Source: Roseburia intestinalis L1-82 (GTDB lineage Bacteria; Bacillota; Clostridia; Lachnospirales; Lachnospiraceae). From it: DNA of 64,000 nt. The notes under the pieces are model-generated. The model saw only the letters and a list, made by a program, of their open reading frames with translations, was not told the origin of the DNA and did no database searches. This document shows positions 1-8,204 of this stretch, piece after piece. Numbering within the stretch: position 1 is the stretch's first letter; each line of letters opens with the position of its first letter. The stretch covers positions 2,860,001 to 2,924,000 of the forward strand of contig NZ_LR027880.1 in NCBI RefSeq assembly GCF_900537995.1, in the 5' to 3' direction. The translations under genes were made by a program, and so were the position numbers.

Positions 1-461
1 GATAACCAGTCAGGTAATTTTGTACCTTTGAATTTGTTGTAGCATGTTGCACCGATGATACCGGCAAGGATACCGATAAATGGGTTTGCAATCTTACTGA
101 ATGCAAGCACTTTTGTCTCATTCTCTGCAATTACCGGCATTAACGTTGTAACAACCCCTGTAGAAAGAAGGTTTGTCATCATTAACCATGATGCCAAAGC
201 TGCAAGAGCTGCTGTACCATCATTATCATCTGCCATACCAACGCCGACACCGATAACAAAAAGAATTGCCATGTTATCGATCAAAGCTCCTCCTGCTTTT
301 ACAAGGAAGAAACCGATCATCTGAACGATACCGGAAACATCGCCCCCCTGCATGGTAGATGGACATAGCGCATATCCAATACCCATTAAGATACCACAGA
401 TTGGAAGACACGCTACAGGAAGCATTAATGCTTTTCCCAATTTCTGTAAATACTTCATCAT
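1..461 (-). CDS. PTS glucose/N-acetylglucosamine-type EIIC, N-terminal part (cut by window edge)
   Basis: This is the start of a membrane permease (EIIC) of the glucose/N-acetylglucosamine PTS superfamily; about 153 residues are visible and the rest lies left of the window. The protein begins MMKYLQKLGKALMLPVACLP, the usual amphipathic start of this family, followed by hydrophobic segments and small-residue-rich stretches such as GVGVGMADDNDGTAALAAL. A strong AGGAGG ribosome site precedes the paired ATGs at 461/458. It follows an EIIA gene and a BglG-type antiterminator in the same direction, so it is probably the regulated permease of that operon, with EIIA supplying its phosphate. The substrate cannot be read from this fragment; glucose, N-acetylglucosamine or a glucoside are all possible. 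Confidence 0.85.
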   Translation of the reverse strand, partial: MMKYLQKLGKALMLPVACLPICGILMGIGYALCPSTMQGGDVSGIVQMIGFFLVKAGGALIDNMAILFVIGVGVGMADDNDGTAALAALASWLMMTNLLSTGVVTTLMPVIAENETKVLAFSKIANPFIGILAGIIGATCYNKFKGTKLPDWL

Positions 462-530
462 AATAAAAGCTCCTCCTTTTTTTTATCCCTTTTCATTTTA
501 TTTTATGCCGTTATAAGTACGGCTAAAATA

Positions 531-576
531 CATTTTAATCTCCATTCTTGCGTGTGAAAAATCTTATTTTTCACAC
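531..576. repeat. Dispersed intergenic repeat, copy 1
   Basis: The block CATTTTAATCTCCATTC followed by a GTGTGAAAAA / TTTTTCACAC hairpin lies between EIIA and EIIC. A close relative occurs at 15119-15157 and a more diverged one at 11345-11380. Here it forms a perfect 10-bp stem with a 5-base loop. Confidence 0.55.
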
Positions 577-596
577 TAACAACTGTATATTGCGCT

Positions 597-1079
597 TTAT
601 TTATTTAGAATCAATACTGTGTCGCCAGGTTCTACTTCCTGATCTGTCACTGTTTCCACTGTCTGATAATCTGATGTATTGCACACAACCACAGGCGTGA
701 TCACGTCATAACCGGCTTTTTTTACTGCATCAAGATCAGCCTCTATCAACAGTTCTCCCTTTTTCACAGAATCACCATTGCCTTTATATGCAGTAAAATG
801 TTCTCCCTTTAATGCAACCGTATCAAGTCCTATGTGTATGAGCAGTTCTACACCTTCTGAAGTCGTCATACTTACTGCATGCATCGTATCAAATAACATC
901 TCAATCGTACCATCGGCCGGTGCATATATCCTGCCTTCCGCAGGAATAATTGCAACACCTTTTCCTAAAATCTCCTCTCCAAAAGTTGGATCACTTACAT
1001 TACTGATCGCAACCGTTTTTCCTTTTACTGGTGAACCTATCTCAATCCCTTTTTCTTTTTTCTTAAAAAAATCAAACAT
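597..1079 (-). CDS. PTS EIIA, glucose family (Crr-like)
   Basis: This is a soluble EIIA of the glucose superfamily (160 aa), which takes phosphate from HPr and passes it to the EIIB of a sugar permease. The single-domain beta-sandwich length matches E. coli Crr. The two active-site histidines are present, H67 in DTMHAVS and H82 in LLIHIGLDTV, with the same 15-residue spacing as H75/H90 in Crr. The start at 1079 (MFDFFKKKEKG) is chosen over an upstream ATG because it has an AGAGGTG ribosome site and matches family N-termini. It lies 35 bp after the antiterminator gene and before the EIIC gene, so the three likely share one transcript. In Firmicutes this protein is a transport component and not a regulator of adenylate cyclase. 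Confidence 0.9.
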   Translation of the reverse strand: MFDFFKKKEKGIEIGSPVKGKTVAISNVSDPTFGEEILGKGVAIIPAEGRIYAPADGTIEMLFDTMHAVSMTTSEGVELLIHIGLDTVALKGEHFTAYKGNGDSVKKGELLIEADLDAVKKAGYDVITPVVVCNTSDYQTVETVTDQEVEPGDTVLILNK

Positions 1080-1114
1080 TTCCACACCTCTTTTCTGCTG
1101 TATTATTGTCAGGT

Positions 1115-1948
1115 TTATCCTGCCATACACACACGTTTTATATGTATCGCCAGAAACATGATTTCCTCGCTGGCAATTCCGCTGCCATATTCCTTTTCAA
1201 TATATTCAGCAATATGTTTACTGCATTCATATTCCTTCGGATACTTATTTTCCATCATCCTTGCAAATTCAATCTCCTCATCTTTCAACAATTCATGCCG
1301 GTAAAGGCGCTGTACCAAAAACTTAAGATGAGTGATAAATCTCTCATAATGCAGAGATTCCTCATCAAACTCAATTCCCATTTCCAGCCTGACCAGTTCT
1401 AAAATCTTCTGAATCATATTCGTCATTTCAAATGTATCATTGATCGTCGTGTTGTATTCTGCATTCACAAAATGCAGGGCTATAAATCCTGCTTCATCTT
1501 CCGTAAACTCTGTACCCAGCTTCTCATTCAAAAGATCAACTGCATATTTTCCCATCAGATATTCCTGATGGTAAAACTTCTTAGTCTCCCAAAGTAATGC
1601 ATTCTTCAATTGAATCCCCTGCGACTGTCTCTGGATTGCAAAATTAATATGATCTGTCAAAGTGATGTATATATTCTGATTCAGTTGTACATTCAGATTC
1701 TTTATTGCGTAGGATATAATATCACTGGTAAGCTGCATGTGCTCTAATGGAATATTTTCTAAAAGTTCCTGAAACTGTCTGGAAAGATTCTCATTCTCAA
1801 TACGAAAAACCTTCTCGATTTTGCTTTCATCAATCAGTTCTCCCGTATGCGCCTTAAACCCGATTCCCTTACCCATGATAACAATTTCCTGCTGATTCAC
1901 ATCATATGCTGATATTACATTGTTATTAATCACTTTCTGGATAACCAT
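1115..1948 (-). CDS. BglG/LicT-family transcriptional antiterminator
   Basis: A 277-aa RNA-binding antiterminator: an N-terminal CAT RNA-binding domain (about 1-55, MVIQKVINNNVISAYD) and two PTS regulation domains, PRD1 (about 70-170) and PRD2 (about 175-277). Conserved PRD histidines are visible in LTDHINFAI, LHFVNAE and LAIHIKR. Family members are phosphorylated by HPr and EII proteins on these histidines and, when active, bind a RAT hairpin and block termination. A RAT overlapping a terminator lies in this gene's own leader (1982-2051), so it should control itself and the downstream EIIA and EIIC. Length and domain order are normal. The inducing sugar is unknown. Confidence 0.92.
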   Translation of the reverse strand: MVIQKVINNNVISAYDVNQQEIVIMGKGIGFKAHTGELIDESKIEKVFRIENENLSRQFQELLENIPLEHMQLTSDIISYAIKNLNVQLNQNIYITLTDHINFAIQRQSQGIQLKNALLWETKKFYHQEYLMGKYAVDLLNEKLGTEFTEDEAGFIALHFVNAEYNTTINDTFEMTNMIQKILELVRLEMGIEFDEESLHYERFITHLKFLVQRLYRHELLKDEEIEFARMMENKYPKEYECSKHIAEYIEKEYGSGIASEEIMFLAIHIKRVCMAG

Positions 1949-1981
1949 ATTCCACTCCGTTTTTGTCCCTAAAAATTTAAA

Positions 1982-2051
1982 AAAACCAAATTTTACAAAA
2001 TCTAAGCCAGATATGTAAAATTTGGTTTTGCCTGCTTACCAGTAACAATCC
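1982..2051 (-). promoter_or_regulatory. RAT antiterminator overlapping an intrinsic terminator
   Basis: Read on the minus strand, the leader contains GGATTGTTACTG - GTAA - GCAGGCAAAACC (2024-2051), an excellent match to the ribonucleic antiterminator of LicT/SacY/BglG systems. Its last bases are shared with the terminator stem (arm 2014-2029 pairing perfectly with 1982-1997), which is followed by a T run. Binding of the antiterminator protein and formation of the terminator are therefore mutually exclusive. Confidence 0.92.
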
Positions 2052-2077
2052 AATGTACTCTGTTTCTATCTAAATAA

Positions 2078-2106
2078 ATTGTAGCATTCATTGTTTATTA
2101 TGTCAA
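2078..2106 (-). promoter_or_regulatory. Promoter of the antiterminator-EIIA-EIIC operon
   Basis: A consensus -35 TTGACA (2101-2106) is followed after exactly 17 bp by a -10 TACAAT (2078-2083), placing the start just upstream of the RAT. This is a strong vegetative promoter, so control is expected mainly at the antitermination step. Confidence 0.85.
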
Positions 2107-2186
2107 GTTTTATTCTTATTATTTTTGTTTTTTTGTTAATATCCACCATACTTTTTTCAAAAACCTGTACACAATAACTAATTATC

Positions 2187-2444
2187 TCACAAATTTGTTT
2201 CAAAGAAAGATTTTAATGCATCATATGCCGCATCTTCGTCAGCACCTTCCACTGTTATAGTCACAGTCTGGTCTTTTTTTACTCCCATACTCATAACTGC
2301 CATCAGACGGGTTGCATCAATTACTTTTCCGTCTTTTTCGAGAGTTACTTTACTTTTAAAATTTTTAACCTCTTTTACGAGCATTCCCGCCGGTCTTGCA
2401 TGAATACCCAACTCGTCCTTTACTGTGTAACTGAATGATTTCAT
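2187..2444 (-). CDS. ptsH: HPr phosphocarrier protein
   Basis: The 85-aa HPr carries phosphate from enzyme I to EIIA proteins. The active-site H15 lies in GIHARPAG, and length and fold signature are normal. It follows ptsI by 23 bp in the same direction, preceded by a good AGGAGG-type site. One oddity is that the position normally occupied by the regulatory Ser46 of Firmicutes HPr (in the NLKSIMGVMS context of B. subtilis) is Arg46 here (ATRLMAVMSMG). The phosphotransfer role should be intact, but classical HPr kinase/CcpA regulation through Ser46 could not act on this copy. The only nearby serine is Ser52. Confidence 0.95.
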   Translation of the reverse strand: MKSFSYTVKDELGIHARPAGMLVKEVKNFKSKVTLEKDGKVIDATRLMAVMSMGVKKDQTVTITVEGADEDAAYDALKSFFETNL

Positions 2445-2467
2445 TTTAATTTCCTCCTATGCTTAGA

Positions 2468-4081
2468 TTATGCATTTATTATTTTATTTCTTACAGGCAG
2501 CACCATTGCAGGTGATACCGATAATTCATCAATACCCATTTTCACAAATGTTTCTGTCAAAGTCAGGTCTGCTCCAAGTTCTCCGCAAATTCCTGCCCAG
2601 ATTCCTTCTTCATGGGCACTGTCAATAACCATCTGGATCATTTTGAGTACTGCCGGATGATGTGAATCATAGAAACGGTCAAGTTTTGCATTCTGCCTGT
2701 CAATAGCAAGCGTATACTGTGTCAGGTCATTGGTTCCAATACTAAAGAAATCCACCTCTTTTGCTAGATCATCTGCGATCATAACTGCTGCAGGAGTCTC
2801 GATCATAACTCCAAATTCAACTTCTTTATATGGCAATCCCTCTGTTGACAATTCCGTTTTCACTTCCTCCATGATTTCTTTTACTTTTTTCACTTCCCAT
2901 ACAGATGCGATCATAGGAACCATAATGGAAATATTGCCAAACATGCTTGCACGCAGCAACGCTCTTAACTGTGTTTTAAAAATTTCCGGCCGGTTCAGGC
3001 AGATTCTTACTGCACGATATCCCAATGCCGGATTATCCTCACGATCAAGCCCAAAATAATCTATCTTCTTGTCTGCTCCGATATCTAATGTGCGGATGAT
3101 CACCTTTTTTCCAGCCATCACTTCTGCAACCGTTTTATAGGCCTGGAACTGTTCTTCCTCTGTTGGGAAATGATCACTCTGCAAATATAAAAACTCACTT
3201 CTGAAAAGTCCGATTCCGGCTGCATCATTCTGTAAAACAGCTCCTAAATCTTTTACCTCACCAATATTAGCATAGAGTTTGATCTCTTTTCCATCTTTTG
3301 TAACAGTCGGTTTTCCCTTTAACTGCTGTAATAATTCCTGACGTTTCTTCTCATTCTGCTGTTTTTTCTCGTATTCTTTTAATATTTCTTCCTCTGGATC
3401 AAGGATCAAAATACCCTTAAATCCATCTATAATTGCATACTTTCCATTCACTCCTTTTGGAATTGCCGCTGATACCAATGCCGGAATATTCATCGTTCTG
3501 GCAAGAATGGCTGTATGAGAATTGGTAGAACCTTGTCTTGTCACAAATGCAAGCACTCTCTCACGTTCTAACTGAATTGTCTCGCTTGGAGCAAGGTCGT
3601 CCGCTGCTATAATATATTTTTCTTCATCGTCCGCATGCACAGTTTCTTCTTTCCGGGATAAAATACGGATCACACGTTCAGAAATATCTTTTACATCTGC
3701 TGCACGTTCTTTCATATAATCGTCATCCATATCCGCAAACATCCTTGCAAAATTATCTCCCGTCGTCGCTACAGCAAATTCTGCGTTCACAGACTGCACT
3801 GCTATGATATTACAAATAGAATCCAGATAATCTTCATCCTCTAACATCATCTGATGTACTTCAAAAATTGCTGCATTTGCTTCACCAACTTCTTTGACTG
3901 CCTTGTCATAAAGTGCCTTTAATTCTTCTGTTGCCTGATCTTTGGCTGCTCTAAAACGTGAAATTTCTGCCTGTGTGTCATCAATTTTCACACGTCTTAC
4001 CACATTGTTTTCTTTAAAAACTTCTTTGATTTTTCCAATCGCAATTCCTCCGAATGCAATCTTTCCATTAATTTGCTGCAT
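2468..4081 (-). CDS. ptsI: PTS enzyme I (phosphoenolpyruvate-protein phosphotransferase)
   Basis: Enzyme I (537 aa) moves phosphate from phosphoenolpyruvate to HPr in the cytoplasm. The HPr-interacting N-domain and swivelling phosphohistidine domain carry H189 in GSTNSHTAILA, the same number as in E. coli. The PEP-binding barrel follows, with RSEFLYL, RTLDIGADK and GICGELGAD. The start at 4081 is preferred over an ATG eight codons upstream because an AGAGGGGGG ribosome site lies at the right distance and the sequence then begins MQQINGKIAFGG like its relatives. It is first in a ptsI-ptsH operon with its own promoter and a leader terminator. Confidence 0.96.
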   Translation of the reverse strand: MQQINGKIAFGGIAIGKIKEVFKENNVVRRVKIDDTQAEISRFRAAKDQATEELKALYDKAVKEVGEANAAIFEVHQMMLEDEDYLDSICNIIAVQSVNAEFAVATTGDNFARMFADMDDDYMKERAADVKDISERVIRILSRKEETVHADDEEKYIIAADDLAPSETIQLERERVLAFVTRQGSTNSHTAILARTMNIPALVSAAIPKGVNGKYAIIDGFKGILILDPEEEILKEYEKKQQNEKKRQELLQQLKGKPTVTKDGKEIKLYANIGEVKDLGAVLQNDAAGIGLFRSEFLYLQSDHFPTEEEQFQAYKTVAEVMAGKKVIIRTLDIGADKKIDYFGLDREDNPALGYRAVRICLNRPEIFKTQLRALLRASMFGNISIMVPMIASVWEVKKVKEIMEEVKTELSTEGLPYKEVEFGVMIETPAAVMIADDLAKEVDFFSIGTNDLTQYTLAIDRQNAKLDRFYDSHHPAVLKMIQMVIDSAHEEGIWAGICGELGADLTLTETFVKMGIDELSVSPAMVLPVRNKIINA

Positions 4082-4143
4082 TTGTTTCCCCCCTCTAAAC
4101 AACAAGTCACATTACTCCACCACATCTGCATTCAAAATCAAAA

Positions 4144-4190
4144 AAACCGAAAAAGCACACGCAATCATAAGCGTCTTACTTTTTCGGTTT
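4144..4190 (-). terminator. Intrinsic terminator inside the ptsI leader
   Basis: On the minus strand AAACCGAAAAAG (4179-4190) pairs with CTTTTTCGGTTT (4144-4155) and a T run follows. It lies between the ptsI promoter and the ptsI start codon, so transcripts must read through it. This suggests attenuation; no RAT-like sequence overlaps it, so the controlling factor is unknown. Confidence 0.7.
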
Positions 4191-4229
4191 AGTACATTTG
4201 CATGTGAACTACCCTCTATATGTATTTTT

Positions 4230-4258
4230 ATTATACGTTTTTACCCTGTTTTTGTCAA
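4230..4258 (-). promoter_or_regulatory. ptsI promoter
   Basis: The sequence has -35 TTGACA (4253-4258), a 17-bp spacer and -10 TATAAT (4230-4235), a perfect consensus on both hexamers. The leader from the predicted start to the ptsI ATG is about 140 nt and contains the 4144-4190 terminator. Confidence 0.88.
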
Positions 4259-4428
4259 TACACAATTTCGTATTATGCTAATTATATACTTTGTATACAA
4301 TTATGATATAATTTTCGACATATTTTCACAGATATATCTTATCTATCGGACCGCCTGCTATCTGTTCCATGCTCCAGTTATAATCCTGTAACCAAAAGTT
4401 TATTTTATCACCAGCTTCTGACTTACAA

Positions 4429-4462
4429 AAAGCCCGAAAAGGCTTATACCTTTCCGGGCTTT
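4429..4462 (-). terminator. Terminator of the pyruvate:ferredoxin oxidoreductase gene
   Basis: A 14-bp stem AAAGCCCGGAAAGG / CCTTTTCGGGCTTT, with a TATAAG loop and trailing T bases on the minus strand, begins about 35 bp after the nifJ stop codon. Confidence 0.85.
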
Positions 4463-4496
4463 GGAAATTTACATCAATTCAGACAAGATCTGCAGC

Positions 4497-7400
4497 TTAT
4501 TTGTAAAGCTCAACCAGTCTCTGTAAGTGCTCATAACGAGCCTTTGCAGCTTCCTCAGATGCAGCAAAGAGTTTCTGTGCTCTCTCTGGGAAGGATCTTG
4601 TCAGACGGCTGTAACGTGTTTCGTTGTTCAGGAAATCCTGGTAAGAACCATCACCTGGCTTAGATGTCAGTGTGAATGGGTTCTTTCCTTCTGCTTTGAG
4701 TGCAGGATTGAAGGAGAATAAGTTCCAGTAACCAGCAGCTACTGCTTTCTTCATCTCATCCTGGCAGTGGTTCATTCCACCTTTAACACCGTGTAACTCA
4801 CATGGAGCATAACCGATGATTAAAGAAGGTCCGTTGTAAGCCTCTGCTTCAGCTAATACTTTAACAGCCTGAGCCATGTTTGCACCAAGAGCGATCTGTG
4901 CTACATATACATAGCCATAGCTCATAGCGATCTCTGCAAGGCTCTTCTTGCCGATATCTTTACCAGCAGCAGCGAACTGACAAACTTCACCGATGTTGGA
5001 AGCTTTAGAAGCCTGACCACCTGTATTGGAGTACATCTCAGTATCGAATACCATAACGTTTACATTATGTCCGGAAGCAAGAACATGGTCTAATCCACCG
5101 AATCCGATATCATATGCCCAACCATCACCACCGAAGATCCATACGGACTTCTTAGCGAGGTAATCTTTCTTATCAAGAGCTGCCTTAGCGTCTGGGCATC
5201 CAGCTGCTGCAGCTTTCTCTAACTCTGCTACAAGAGCTTCTGTTGCAGGTGTATTTGCTTTTGTATCGTTCTTTGTCTCAACGAATTTATCAAATGCAGC
5301 CTTTAACTCAGCGCTTGCTTTGTCAGAAGCAGCACATTTCTCAGCGCTTGCGATAGCCTGATCACGTAATACTTCCTGACCGATCTGCATACCTAAACCA
5401 TGCTCAGCGTTATCCTCGAATAAGGAGTTAGCCCAGGCCGGTCCTTTTTTGCTGTCTTTGTTTACTGTATATGGTGATGTAGCAGCCGGACCACCCCAGA
5501 TAGAGGAACATCCTGTTGCGTTGGAGATGTACATATGCTCACCAAATAACTGAGTAATTAAACGAGCGTATGATGTCTCTGCACATCCTGCACAAGAACC
5601 TGAGAACTCAAGTAATGGCTGGTTGAACTGAGAACCTTTTACAGTGTTGTCTGCTGGCATACCAGGTTTCTTGCTTACGTTAGCAACTAAGTAATCGAAT
5701 ACTGGCTGCTCGTCTGCCTGAGATTCCTGTGGAACCATCTCGATAGCACCAACCGGACATACTGTGATACACTCGCCGCATCCCATACAGTCTAATGGAG
5801 ATACGCTCATTGTGTATTTGTACTCGCTTGCCTTTGGTTTTGTATCAGCAACTTTGATATTGGAAGGAGCTGCTTTTACTTCATCCTCACTTAACATGAA
5901 CGGACGGATTGTTGCATGAGAACATACAAATGCACACTGGTTACACTGGATACATTTCTCTGCATTCCATGTAGGAACTGTTACAGCTGTACCACGTTTC
6001 TCGTATGCTGCTGCACCATGCTCGAACTGTCCATCAGGGTTGCCCATGAATGCAGAAACTGGTAATGAATCACCATCCATTAAGGAGATCGGGTTCATTA
6101 AATCTTCTACCATCTTAACTGTCTCTGGACGACCTGTTAATTTCTTAGGAGCCGGATCTGCTGCCGGGTTAGACCAGGAAGCCGGAACCTCTACTTTATG
6201 AACTGCATCAACACCAGCGTCGATTGCTTTGTAGTTCATCTCTACGACTGCATCACCCTTCTTACCATAGGATTTCTTAGCAGCCTGTTTCATGAAATCT
6301 ACAGCCTCTTCGATTGGCATTACGTTTGCTAATTTGAAGAATGCGGACTGTAAGATTGTGTTTGTACGTTTACCCATACCGATCTCGATAGCTTTATCGA
6401 TAGCGTTGATGGTGTATAACTGAATGTTGTTGTCAGCGATGTATTTCTTAGCAGCAGCATTTAAATGATGCTCTAATTCTTCATCTGACCACTGGCAGTT
6501 GATCATGAATACTCCGCCTGGTTTTACATCCTGTACCATCTTGAATCCTTTTGTTACATAAGATGGGTTGTGGCATGCTACGAAGTCAGCCTGATTGATG
6601 TAATACGGGCTTCTGATTGGCTTGTCACCAAATCTTAAGTGAGAAATTGTGATACCACCAGTTTTCTTAGAGTCATACTGGAAGTATGCCTGGATGTATT
6701 TATCTGTGTGGTCACCGATGATCTTGGTAGAGTTCTTGTTAGCACCTACAGTACCATCTCCGCCGAGACCCCAGAATTTACACTCAACTGTACCTTCTGC
6801 TGCAGTGATTGGAGCCGGTTTTACTTCCGGTAAGCTTAAGTTTGTAACATCATCAACGATACCGATAGTAAATCTGCTCTTTGGAGCATCTTTCTCTAAC
6901 TCTTTGTATACTGCGAATAAGCTTGAAGGTGGTGTATCTTTAGAACCTAATCCGTAACGGCCGCCTGTTAATACGATTGTATCAAGACCTGCCTCACGAA
7001 GTGTGGTTGCTACGTCTAAGTATAACGGATCACCGAGTGCACCTGGCTCTTTTGTTCTGTCAAGAACAGCAACTTTCTTAGCTGTCTTAGGAAGAACTTT
7101 TAAGAATGCCTCAGATACCCATGGACGATATAAACGAACTTTGATAAGACCGACTTTCTCGCCCTTAGCTGTTAAGTAATCAATTACCTCTTCAGCTACA
7201 TCATTAACAGAACCCATAGCTACGATAACACGGTCAGCATCTTCTGCTCCGTAGTAGTTGAATAAATCGTAGTTTGTTCCTAATTTCTCGTTGATCTTAG
7301 CCATGTATTTTTCAACGATTGCCGGTAACTCGTTGTAAGCTGTGTTACAAGCCTCACGATGCTGGAAGAAAACGTCTCCGTTCTCATGAGAACCACGCAT

Positions 7401-8042
7401 AGCCGGATGCTCCGGATTTAATGCATGTGCACGGAATGCTTCAACTGCGTCCATGTTGCACATTTCTTTTAAGTCAGCGTAATCCCATTTCTCGATCTTC
7501 TGGATCTCGTGGGATGTACGGAAACCATCGAAGAAGTTGATGAATGGAACTTTTCCTTCGATTGTTGCAAGATGTGCAACCGGGCTTAAGTCCATAACTT
7601 CCTGTGGGTTGGTCTCACATAACATAGCGAAACCTGTCTGACGGCAGGCATATACGTCACTGTGATCACCAAAAATATTTAAAGACTGTGTAGCAACTGT
7701 ACGTGCAGATACATCGAATACACATGGAAGCTGCTCACCTGCGATTTTGTACATATTCGGGATCATTAATAAAAGACCCTGTGAAGCTGTAAATGTAGTT
7801 GTTAAAGCACCTGCAGCAAGAGAACCGTGAACGGCACCTGCAGCACCTGCCTCAGACTCCATCTCTACGACTTTTACCTGATTACCAAAAATGTTCTCCT
7901 GTCCTGCTGCAGACCACTGATCTACGGTATCTGCCATCGGGCTGGATGGTGTAATTGGGTAAATAGCTGCAACATCAGTAAACGCATAAGCTACATGAGC
8001 TGCGGCTGTATTACCGTCCATTGACTGTTTTGCTCTGGACAT
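4497..8042 (-). CDS. nifJ: Pyruvate:ferredoxin (flavodoxin) oxidoreductase
   Basis: This 1181-aa single-chain enzyme oxidatively decarboxylates pyruvate with CoA to acetyl-CoA, reducing ferredoxin; it is a central enzyme of anaerobic gut Firmicutes. Domains in order are: pyrimidine-binding domain (AIYPITPSSPMAD), transketolase-C-like and gamma domains, a two-[4Fe-4S] ferredoxin domain (CIQCNQCAFVC and CMGCGECITVCP), and a C-terminal thiamine-diphosphate domain (GDGWAYDIGFGGLDH, EMYSNTGGQ). A further CxxC pair (SCAGCAE) supplies the third cluster. Length is normal. A GGAGG ribosome site precedes ATG 8042. It is monocistronic, with its own terminator. The codon use looks highly biased, as expected for an abundant protein. 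Confidence 0.97.
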   Translation of the reverse strand: MSRAKQSMDGNTAAAHVAYAFTDVAAIYPITPSSPMADTVDQWSAAGQENIFGNQVKVVEMESEAGAAGAVHGSLAAGALTTTFTASQGLLLMIPNMYKIAGEQLPCVFDVSARTVATQSLNIFGDHSDVYACRQTGFAMLCETNPQEVMDLSPVAHLATIEGKVPFINFFDGFRTSHEIQKIEKWDYADLKEMCNMDAVEAFRAHALNPEHPAMRGSHENGDVFFQHREACNTAYNELPAIVEKYMAKINEKLGTNYDLFNYYGAEDADRVIVAMGSVNDVAEEVIDYLTAKGEKVGLIKVRLYRPWVSEAFLKVLPKTAKKVAVLDRTKEPGALGDPLYLDVATTLREAGLDTIVLTGGRYGLGSKDTPPSSLFAVYKELEKDAPKSRFTIGIVDDVTNLSLPEVKPAPITAAEGTVECKFWGLGGDGTVGANKNSTKIIGDHTDKYIQAYFQYDSKKTGGITISHLRFGDKPIRSPYYINQADFVACHNPSYVTKGFKMVQDVKPGGVFMINCQWSDEELEHHLNAAAKKYIADNNIQLYTINAIDKAIEIGMGKRTNTILQSAFFKLANVMPIEEAVDFMKQAAKKSYGKKGDAVVEMNYKAIDAGVDAVHKVEVPASWSNPAADPAPKKLTGRPETVKMVEDLMNPISLMDGDSLPVSAFMGNPDGQFEHGAAAYEKRGTAVTVPTWNAEKCIQCNQCAFVCSHATIRPFMLSEDEVKAAPSNIKVADTKPKASEYKYTMSVSPLDCMGCGECITVCPVGAIEMVPQESQADEQPVFDYLVANVSKKPGMPADNTVKGSQFNQPLLEFSGSCAGCAETSYARLITQLFGEHMYISNATGCSSIWGGPAATSPYTVNKDSKKGPAWANSLFEDNAEHGLGMQIGQEVLRDQAIASAEKCAASDKASAELKAAFDKFVETKNDTKANTPATEALVAELEKAAAAGCPDAKAALDKKDYLAKKSVWIFGGDGWAYDIGFGGLDHVLASGHNVNVMVFDTEMYSNTGGQASKASNIGEVCQFAAAGKDIGKKSLAEIAMSYGYVYVAQIALGANMAQAVKVLAEAEAYNGPSLIIGYAPCELHGVKGGMNHCQDEMKKAVAAGYWNLFSFNPALKAEGKNPFTLTSKPGDGSYQDFLNNETRYSRLTRSFPERAQKLFAASEEAAKARYEHLQRLVELYK

Positions 8043-8204
8043 TACTTATTCCTCCTTATTTTTGAAAAAATAAATGTGATACTGCATCACCCCATACTCC
8101 TGTGTGAAAAGCACAAAATGATACAATTTATCGACTTGAGTCATATTTTAGCATAGAATTCACCAAAAGAAAAGGTCTTTGACTGTACAAAAACAAGTGC
8201 AATC

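Noticed and set aside
2107..2186. Terminator after ptsH
   Set aside because: The stretch is AT-rich with T runs but no stable hairpin could be found.
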